Source: UMGS1502 sp045545435
GTDB lineage: Bacteria > Actinomycetota > Coriobacteriia > Coriobacteriales > Eggerthellaceae
Length of the DNA: 6,521 nt
Direction of reading: 5' to 3'
Assembly (NCBI GenBank): GCA_045545435.1
Contig: JAZQAV010000154.1
Location: 1-6,521, forward strand
Part shown: positions 1 through 3,657 of the stretch, one piece after another
Position numbering within the stretch: position 1 is the first letter of the stretch
Layout: each line of letters starts with the position of its first letter
Program-made: the position numbers and the translations under genes
The notes under the pieces: model-generated
The model's input: the letters and a program-made list of their open reading frames with translations, nothing else
Database searches by the model: none
Told to the model about the DNA's origin: nothing

Positions 1-278
1 TCGTCATCGTAGGTGATGCCCAAGTCGCCGCGAATTTTTGAACGCTCGATATCATTGGCGTTGATGGCCAAGATGATCTCGACTTCGTCAACGAGCGATT
101 TGAGCATGCGCAGCTTGGTGTCGGGCTCGAATCCGGGAAGCACGCGAGAGGCATGGAAGTCGTCGAACAGCTTGCCGCCGAATTCGAGATACAGCTTGCC
201 GCCGAACTCATCGATGCGCTCGCGGATGCGAGCTGCTTGCAGCTCGATGTACTTATCGTTGTCGAAGCCCACCTTCAT
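1..278 (-). CDS. DUF1846 (UPF0371) family protein, 5' part only
   Basis: The 92 visible codons read MKVGFDNDKYIELQ at the N-terminus, then a doubled EFGGKLYL/EFGGKLFD segment, DDFHASRVLPGFEPDTK, and INANDIERSKIRGDLGITYD before the left edge. This is the characteristic beginning of the DUF1846 family, recognised from memory. Members are about 500 residues, so roughly four fifths of the gene lies outside the window. The molecular function of the family is not established and none is proposed here. The ATG at 278 is preferred because an AGAAGGGA Shine-Dalgarno lies about 9 bases upstream on the minus strand; an in-frame TTG at 317 has no such support. The duplicated FGGKL motif is written in DNA as a 16-base direct repeat (167-182 and 191-206) with a 24-base period; it looks like a family trait, not a recent duplication. 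The gene is divergent from xerD. Confidence 0.88.
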   Translation of the reverse strand, partial: MKVGFDNDKYIELQAARIRERIDEFGGKLYLEFGGKLFDDFHASRVLPGFEPDTKLRMLKSLVDEVEIILAINANDIERSKIRGDLGITYDD

Positions 279-329
279 GTCTTTGAGTCCCTTCTGCGCA
301 TGCTCGCTTCCGCCCAATCAATGCAAGCG

Positions 330-335
330 ATTATA
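330..335 (-). promoter_or_regulatory. -10 element of the DUF1846 gene promoter
   Basis: On the minus strand this is a perfect TATAAT. A start point about 7 bases on would give a leader of about 45 bases carrying the AGAAGGGA Shine-Dalgarno of the DUF1846 gene. No good -35 hexamer stands at 16-18 bases upstream, so either the promoter relies on an activator or the -35 is weak. Confidence 0.5.
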
Positions 336-422
336 GCTCAGAAACAGTCGCTTCCCGTTTGTCGTTGGGTGTTTGGCGGCGGAATTCTTCAGATGGTAAC
401 AAACGCTTGGGCAAAGCGGGCG

Positions 423-439
423 CGCAGGGTGCGCCTGCG
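423..439. repeat. Inverted repeat in the xerD promoter, possible operator
   Basis: CGCAGG (423-428) and CCTGCG (434-439) are perfect inverted repeats separated by 5 bases. They fill the spacer just upstream of the xerD -10 element, where a repressor or activator could bind. The surroundings are GC-rich, so a chance palindrome is quite possible. Confidence 0.3.
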
Positions 440-448
440 TGATAAAAT
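440..448 (+). promoter_or_regulatory. Extended -10 promoter of xerD, leaderless type
   Basis: TGA followed by TAAAAT (443-448) is an extended -10 element with five of six matches to TATAAT. No -35 is seen at the usual distance. Only six bases (449-454) separate the hexamer from the xerD ATG at 455, so the predicted transcription start is the A of the start codon. There is no Shine-Dalgarno sequence upstream of the ATG. This matches the TANNNT-N6/7-ATG arrangement known for leaderless mRNAs in actinobacteria. Confidence 0.6.
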
Positions 449-454
449 GGCCGC

Positions 455-1351
455 ATGGCTATAGATTTCTTCCGCGACGAATACCTTGCTTACCTGCGCA
501 TAGAGCGTGCTGCCAGCGCGCTTACCGTTGATGCGTACGCCGCCGATTTGGCCGATTACGATGCGTTTTTGGAAGAAGCAGGGATAAGCGATGTGAATCT
601 GATTACGCGCGATACCGTTGTTGCCTATGAGGCCGATTTGCTTGAGCGCGGGTACGCTACGTCAAGTATCGACCGCCATGTTTCGGTGCTTAAGGGGTTC
701 CATCGCTTTTTGGTGCGCGAAGGCCACGCCAAACGCAACCCAACTGATACGGTGAAGCTACCCAAACCGCCCGCGCGCTTGCCCGATGTGCTCTCGGTTG
801 AGCAGGTGAGTGCGTTGTTGGATGCCGCAAACGAGCGCACCCCCGCGGGTTTGCGCAATCGCGCGCTTTTGGAAGTGCTTTACGGGTGCGGTTTGCGCGT
901 GAGCGAATGCGTGAACCTGGATGTTAACGATTGCATGCTCGATGAGGGGTTTTTGCGCGTTGTGGGCAAAGGCGACAAAGAGCGCATAGCTCCCATATCG
1001 GGCTTGGGGCTTGCTGCGCTTATCGACTATTTGAATCAGGGGCGCGCCGCGCTGCAAAAACCCTATGCGAAACTTACCCCAGCGGTGTTTTTGAACGCCC
1101 GCGGAGGACGCCTTACGCGTCAGGGCATACATAAAATAGTAGCCGCAGCAGGCGTGAACATAGGCATACAGGATCTTCATCCGCACACGCTTCGTCATTC
1201 GTTTGCCACGCATATGCTGCAAGGCGGAGCCGACCTTCGTGTTATTCAGGAGATATTGGGCCACGCGGACATCTCGACCACCCAAATATATACGCATGTG
1301 AATCGCGCCCATATCCGCGAAGAGTATTTAAGTGCCCATCCCCGTGCATAA
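455..1351 (+). CDS. xerD: Site-specific tyrosine recombinase XerD
   Basis: This 298-residue protein has the usual Xer length. The N-terminal SAM-like DNA-binding domain covers about residues 1-90 (FFRDEYLAYLRIERAAS is the typical opening). The catalytic domain follows from about 110, after the XerD-like stretch PKPPARLPDVLSVEQV. The full active-site set is visible: R148 in GCGLRVSE, K172 in GKGDKER, H244 and R247 in HPHTLRHSFATH, H270 in LGHADISTTQIY, and the nucleophile Y279. XerD works with XerC at dif to resolve chromosome dimers at the division septum. XerD is preferred over XerC because of the RLPDVLS linker and RVIQEILGH, but XerC cannot be fully excluded. No dif-like site was recognised in the window. 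The ATG start fits the family N-terminus and an apparently leaderless promoter. A terminator follows, so the gene is probably monocistronic and separate from the dcw operon. Confidence 0.93.
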   Translation: MAIDFFRDEYLAYLRIERAASALTVDAYAADLADYDAFLEEAGISDVNLITRDTVVAYEADLLERGYATSSIDRHVSVLKGFHRFLVREGHAKRNPTDTVKLPKPPARLPDVLSVEQVSALLDAANERTPAGLRNRALLEVLYGCGLRVSECVNLDVNDCMLDEGFLRVVGKGDKERIAPISGLGLAALIDYLNQGRAALQKPYAKLTPAVFLNARGGRLTRQGIHKIVAAAGVNIGIQDLHPHTLRHSFATHMLQGGADLRVIQEILGHADISTTQIYTHVNRAHIREEYLSAHPRA

Positions 1352-1377
1352 CCACCTCTTTTAGCAGGGGCAACAGT

Positions 1378-1412
1378 AAGCGCGCGTTCGTTTTCGCGGC
1401 GCTTTGCCTTTT
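1378..1412 (+). terminator. Rho-independent terminator of xerD
   Basis: AAGCGC (1378-1383) pairs with GCGCTT (1399-1404), and GCG (1384-1386) pairs with CGC (1395-1397), with one bulged G and an 8-base loop. The 3' side runs into T-rich sequence (TTTGCCTTTT). It starts 26 bases after the xerD stop codon. The broken T tract makes it a moderate candidate. Confidence 0.6.
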
Positions 1413-1419
1413 GTCCACA
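1411..1419 (+). promoter_or_regulatory. DnaA-box-like sequence
   Basis: TTGTCCACA is identical to the DnaA box form preferred in high-GC actinobacteria such as Streptomyces. It is a single perfect copy; nearby TTGTCCCAC (1442-1450) and TTTTCCCCA (1474-1482) are weaker matches. It could be chance or part of the CCAC array, and it is not evidence for an origin. Confidence 0.25.
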
Positions 1420-1516
1420 GCCTCTACACGCTGCCTCCACGTTGTCCCACCGCGCGCACGTTTGCGCCCCGTATTTTCCCCACGAAGCTGCTAAAACTCC
1501 GAAGAGCGCGCTCCAC
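1415..1516 (-). repeat. Array of CCAC cores (GTGG on the minus strand)
   Basis: CCAC cores start at 1415, 1437, 1447, 1480 and 1513, that is at steps of 22, 10, 33 and 33 bases, all close to whole helical turns. A further one at 1352 lies 63 bases before the first. No GTGG occurs on the plus strand in this stretch. The cores are the reverse complement of the MraZ-like GTGG boxes on the other side of the terminator at 1532-1560. Whether they bind the same protein is unknown. Apart from this array, the stretch 1413-1530 shows no gene. Confidence 0.35.
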
Positions 1517-1531
1517 CTGCGCTTTAGCGAG

Positions 1532-1560
1532 AAAACTCGCCGCGTTCGCGGTGGGTTTTT
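1532..1560 (+). terminator. Rho-independent terminator upstream of the mraZ promoter
   Basis: AAAACTCGCCGC (1532-1543) pairs with GCGGTGGGTTTT (1548-1559) around a GTTC loop. This gives a 12-base-pair stem with two G-U pairs, ending in five Ts. It lies downstream of xerD and upstream of the mraZ promoter, so it probably stops read-through into the dcw cluster. Its left arm can alternatively pair upstream: GCGAG (1527-1531), AAAA loop, CTCGC (1536-1540). Confidence 0.7.
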
Positions 1561-1567
1561 GGGGGAA

Positions 1568-1629
1568 GGTGTGGTGGGAAAGTGGGTGGAAAATCAGATA
1601 AAGTGGGACAAAAGTGTTGCGATGTGGGG
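1568..1629 (+). promoter_or_regulatory. MraZ-type operator: helically phased GTGG direct repeats
   Basis: Nine-base units begin at 1568 (GGTGTGGTG), 1579 (AAAGTGGGT), 1590 (degenerate, AAAATCAGA), 1600 (AAAGTGGGA), 1611 (AAAGTGTTG) and 1621 (GATGTGGGG). The steps are 11, 11, 10, 11 and 10 bases, so every unit faces the same side of the helix. The best three fit the AAAGTGKNN box reported for mycoplasma MraZ and contain the TGGGN core of the E. coli MraZ site; both patterns are recalled from the literature. The last two units cover the -35 hexamer of the mraZ promoter, which fits autorepression. Confidence 0.65.
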
Positions 1630-1645
1630 CAAATTGTCATAAAAT
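1617..1645 (+). promoter_or_regulatory. Sigma-70 promoter of the mraZ/dcw operon
   Basis: TTGCGA (1617-1622), a 17-base spacer and TAAAAT (1640-1645) form a good housekeeping promoter, with four of six and five of six consensus matches. Transcription should start near 1652, leaving a leader of about 60 bases before the mraZ ATG. The -35 is embedded in the MraZ-like boxes. Confidence 0.65.
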
Positions 1646-1664
1646 TTGACTCACGTTGGAAGAC

Positions 1665-1682
1665 GAGCGGTGCAATGCGCTC
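1665..1682 (+). other. Small stem-loop in the mraZ leader
   Basis: GAGCG (1665-1669) and CGCTC (1678-1682) can pair around an 8-base loop, followed by only three Ts. It is too weak to call an attenuator and may be incidental. Confidence 0.2.
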
Positions 1683-1712
1683 TTTACAGGTGGAAAGGAC
1701 AGGGTCGCAATC

Positions 1713-2159
1713 ATGGAGGAGGTGAAGCACACCGTTAACCTCAACGGCGAGTTTCGCTTCAAGATTGATGCCAAAGGCCGTATGTCGCTTCCCGCAAAGT
1801 TCCGCAAAGTTCTTGCCAACGAGCTCGTGGTAACGCGTAGCATCGATGACGAATGCCTGTACGTATTCGACGAGGGCGAGTTCGACCGCTGGGTCGAGCA
1901 GCTTTTCGAGGATCGTTTCGGCGGTTACGTATCGACGAACAAAACTCATCAGGGCCTGCGCCGCAAGCTCAAGTCCCGCGCGAGTGATGTTCAGGTTGAC
2001 GCAGCAGGTCGTGTGATGCTGCTGGCCGACCAGCGTGAAGCCGTCGGAATCGACAAAGACGTTGTCATCGTAGGCAATACGGGTTACTTCGAGGTGTGGG
2101 ATGCACAACTCTACGACCAGATGGACCAGGAGATCGACCTTGGTCTTCTGTTCAGCTAG
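1713..2159 (+). CDS. mraZ: Transcriptional regulator MraZ
   Basis: MraZ is the AbrB-fold DNA-binding protein that begins most dcw clusters; it forms rings and represses its own operon. From the ATG at 1713 the product has 148 residues (family about 140-152). Two SpoVT/AbrB-like repeats are visible, each with the diagnostic DxxGR motif: IDAKGRM (D19-R23) followed by SLPAKFRKVL, and VDAAGRV (D96-R100). GEFRFKIDAKGR matches the usual GEYxxxIDAKGR start of the family. The start is uncertain. The ATG has weak upstream signals (AAAGGA 13 bases and AGGG 8 bases away), while a perfect AGGAGGTGA lies inside the first codons. An in-frame TTG at 1656 almost coincides with the expected transcript start and is unlikely. 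Phased GTGG boxes upstream suggest autoregulation. The gene ends 18 bases before rsmH. Confidence 0.93.
   Translation: MEEVKHTVNLNGEFRFKIDAKGRMSLPAKFRKVLANELVVTRSIDDECLYVFDEGEFDRWVEQLFEDRFGGYVSTNKTHQGLRRKLKSRASDVQVDAAGRVMLLADQREAVGIDKDVVIVGNTGYFEVWDAQLYDQMDQEIDLGLLFS
1717..1725 (+). promoter_or_regulatory. Perfect Shine-Dalgarno inside the apparent 5' end of mraZ
   Basis: AGGAGGTGA is a nine-base match to the complement of the 16S rRNA 3' tail. It overlaps codons 2-5 of the ATG-initiated reading frame, so it cannot serve that ATG. Eight bases downstream, in frame, is GTT (1734-1736), not a standard start codon. Starting there would give 141 residues beginning just before NLNGEF, close to the family start. 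The site thus questions the mraZ start. Confidence 0.5.
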
Positions 2160-2177
2160 TCGAGGGCTTGAAGCACC

Positions 2178-3134
2178 GTGACAAACGAATATCGGCACAT
2201 ACCGGTTCTGCTCGCCGAGTGCCTCGAACAATCGAACCTCAAAACACAGCAAACGTTCGTGGACGCAACACTCGGCGGAGCAGGGCATTCCTTCGAATTT
2301 GCCCAGCTTTTAGGGCCAGAAGGCACGCTCATCGGAATCGACCAAGACGAAATGGCACTCGCTGCCGCACAAGCTCGTCTTAACAGCATTCCTCCAGAGC
2401 AACGCCCCGAAATAGCTCTTTTGCGCGGCAACTTCGGCAGCTTGGACGACTTGCTCGTAGAGGCGGAAATCCCCGGGATCGATGCAATACTGTTCGACCT
2501 GGGCGTTTCCTCCCCGCAAATCGACTTGCCATCTCGTGGCTTCTCCTTTAAGGAGAATGGCCCACTTGATATGCGGATGGATCCGGGTACACAAACCATA
2601 ACTGCAGCAGAGATCATCAACACTTACAACGCACCAGATCTCGCTCGGATTCTCCGTACCAACGCGGATGAGCGATGGGCTTCGCGCATCTCAGATTTCG
2701 TGGTTGAGGCGCGCAAGCGGGAGCCCATCGAGACAAGCGAACAGCTGGTGGGAATCATCAAGGCGGCCATTCCCGCTTCTGCTCGCAGAAAGGGAGGCCA
2801 CCCGGCGAAACGGACGTTTCAGGCGCTTCGGATTGAAGTTAACTCGGAGCTAACCGTACTAAGAGCAGGGCTCGATGCTGCGGTTCGCTGGCTTAATCCG
2901 GGAGGGCGCATCATGGTTATCTCGTACCATTCGCTTGAGGACCGCATTGTGAAGGAAACGTTCAGCCAGTTTGCTGATCGGTGCACATGTCCGCCGGAGC
3001 TTCCGGTGTGCGTGTGCGGTAAGCAGCCGATACTCGATGTAATCACGCGAAAGCCCATAATCCCCACGCCCGAGGAAATCGAGCGAAACCCACGTGCTCG
3101 CAGCGCCAAACTGCGGGTCGCACAAAAACGCTAG
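2178..3134 (+). CDS. rsmH: 16S rRNA (cytosine-1402-N4)-methyltransferase RsmH
   Basis: RsmH (formerly MraW) uses S-adenosylmethionine to methylate N4 of C1402 in the 16S rRNA P-site region, in the cytoplasm. The 318-residue length is typical. Visible landmarks are the opening HIPVLLAECLE (7-17), the SAM-binding loop FVDATLGGAGHS (27-38) with GIDQDEMAL (53-61), FDLGVSSPQID (106-116), RGFSFKENGPLDMRMD (120-135), HPAKRTFQALRIEVN (208-222) and ISYHSLEDRIVK (248-259). A four-cysteine cluster (C269, C271, C278, C280) sits in the C-terminal region, as in many Gram-positive RsmH proteins. The start is GTG, with GAGGG 11 bases upstream, a weak ribosome site; the 18-base gap after mraZ suggests dependence on upstream translation. 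The next gene begins 43 bases on. Nothing is missing or broken. Confidence 0.97.
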   Translation: MTNEYRHIPVLLAECLEQSNLKTQQTFVDATLGGAGHSFEFAQLLGPEGTLIGIDQDEMALAAAQARLNSIPPEQRPEIALLRGNFGSLDDLLVEAEIPGIDAILFDLGVSSPQIDLPSRGFSFKENGPLDMRMDPGTQTITAAEIINTYNAPDLARILRTNADERWASRISDFVVEARKREPIETSEQLVGIIKAAIPASARRKGGHPAKRTFQALRIEVNSELTVLRAGLDAAVRWLNPGGRIMVISYHSLEDRIVKETFSQFADRCTCPPELPVCVCGKQPILDVITRKPIIPTPEEIERNPRARSAKLRVAQKR

Positions 3135-3177
3135 TAACGCCGCAAACGCAGATTAAACGAACGAAGGGGCGCCCAAG

Positions 3178-3654
3178 GTGGCAGGAGCATCAGCATATCG
3201 CATGAGCGCATATCCGTCTTATGCACCTGCTCGTCGCAGTCGCCCCGACGTGCGCGTGGTGCCGGGCAAGCGTGCGCGCACTTCCCAACAGTCGCAAACC
3301 GTCACTGCATCCACGAGTCTTTTGGTGAAGCTTATCGTGGTTATGATGGTCGTTGCAGTGGGAGTTGGCATTGCGTGCATCTCGTTGAAGTCGGCTACCA
3401 GCGTGGTGCTTGCCGACTCAAGCTCAATAGAGGCTTCCATCAACGACGTGAAGTCGGAATCCGTGACGGTTGAGATCCAGAACTCGGCTCGTGCAAGTTC
3501 TGGCAATATCCAAGCGCAGGCCCACAAGATGGGCATGGGCGCACCGTATGAGGTCGGCTTGATAACCTTGCAAAAGGATGTAGTTGCAACCGACTCTAAC
3601 GGCGCTCTTTCCCTTTCGGAAAGCATTAAGAACGTCGCTGAAATTCAGGGGTAA
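3178..3654 (+). CDS. ftsL: FtsL-like septum formation protein
   Basis: This 158-residue protein is assigned mainly by topology and position between rsmH and ftsI, where FtsL lies in dcw clusters. It has a basic cytoplasmic N-terminus of about 47 residues, one membrane segment (about 48-70, LLVKLIVVMMVVAVGVGI...), then an extracytoplasmic helix-forming region (about 80-118) ending in IQAQAHKMGMGAP. This recalls the RIxxxAxxxLGM ending of FtsL/DivIC proteins. FtsL joins FtsB/DivIC and FtsQ/DivIB and helps activate FtsW-FtsI. The helical region is rich in Ser, Ala and Val and poor in leucine heptads, and a tail of about 30 residues follows, so sequence similarity alone is weak. The start is GTG at 3178 with AAGGGG 8 bases upstream. 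Its stop codon is three bases before the ftsI ATG, which implies translational coupling. Confidence 0.75.
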   Translation: MAGASAYRMSAYPSYAPARRSRPDVRVVPGKRARTSQQSQTVTASTSLLVKLIVVMMVVAVGVGIACISLKSATSVVLADSSSIEASINDVKSESVTVEIQNSARASSGNIQAQAHKMGMGAPYEVGLITLQKDVVATDSNGALSLSESIKNVAEIQG

Positions 3655-3657
3655 CCC

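Noticed and set aside
167..206. 16-base direct repeat with 24-base period in the DUF1846 gene
   Set aside because: It encodes the doubled FGGKL motif that appears to belong to the family, so it is not a mobile or regulatory repeat.
153..464. 103-codon plus-strand frame ending over the xerD start
   Set aside because: It is antisense to the DUF1846 gene, crosses both promoters, and shows no ribosome site or motif.
758..1312. 184-codon minus-strand frame opposite xerD
   Set aside because: It is antisense to the catalytic domain of xerD and its translation shows no domain.
1504..1513. Perfect palindrome GAGCGCGCTC
   Set aside because: It is short and self-complementary in GC-rich DNA without a T tract or a promoter near it; no function can be supported.
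1404..1642. Two overlapping 65-66-codon plus-strand frames in the xerD-mraZ gap
   Set aside because: They run through the terminator and operator boxes, have no Shine-Dalgarno, and encode Arg/Pro/Ala-rich low-information sequence.
1352..1712. Possible dif site, RNA gene or replication origin beside xerD
   Set aside because: No 28-base dif-like sequence, tRNA-like fold, AT-rich unwinding region or cluster of perfect DnaA boxes could be found.
1524..2288. 254-codon minus-strand frame across the mraZ region
   Set aside because: It spans the mraZ promoter, the terminator and all of mraZ in antisense. Its translation has no family features.
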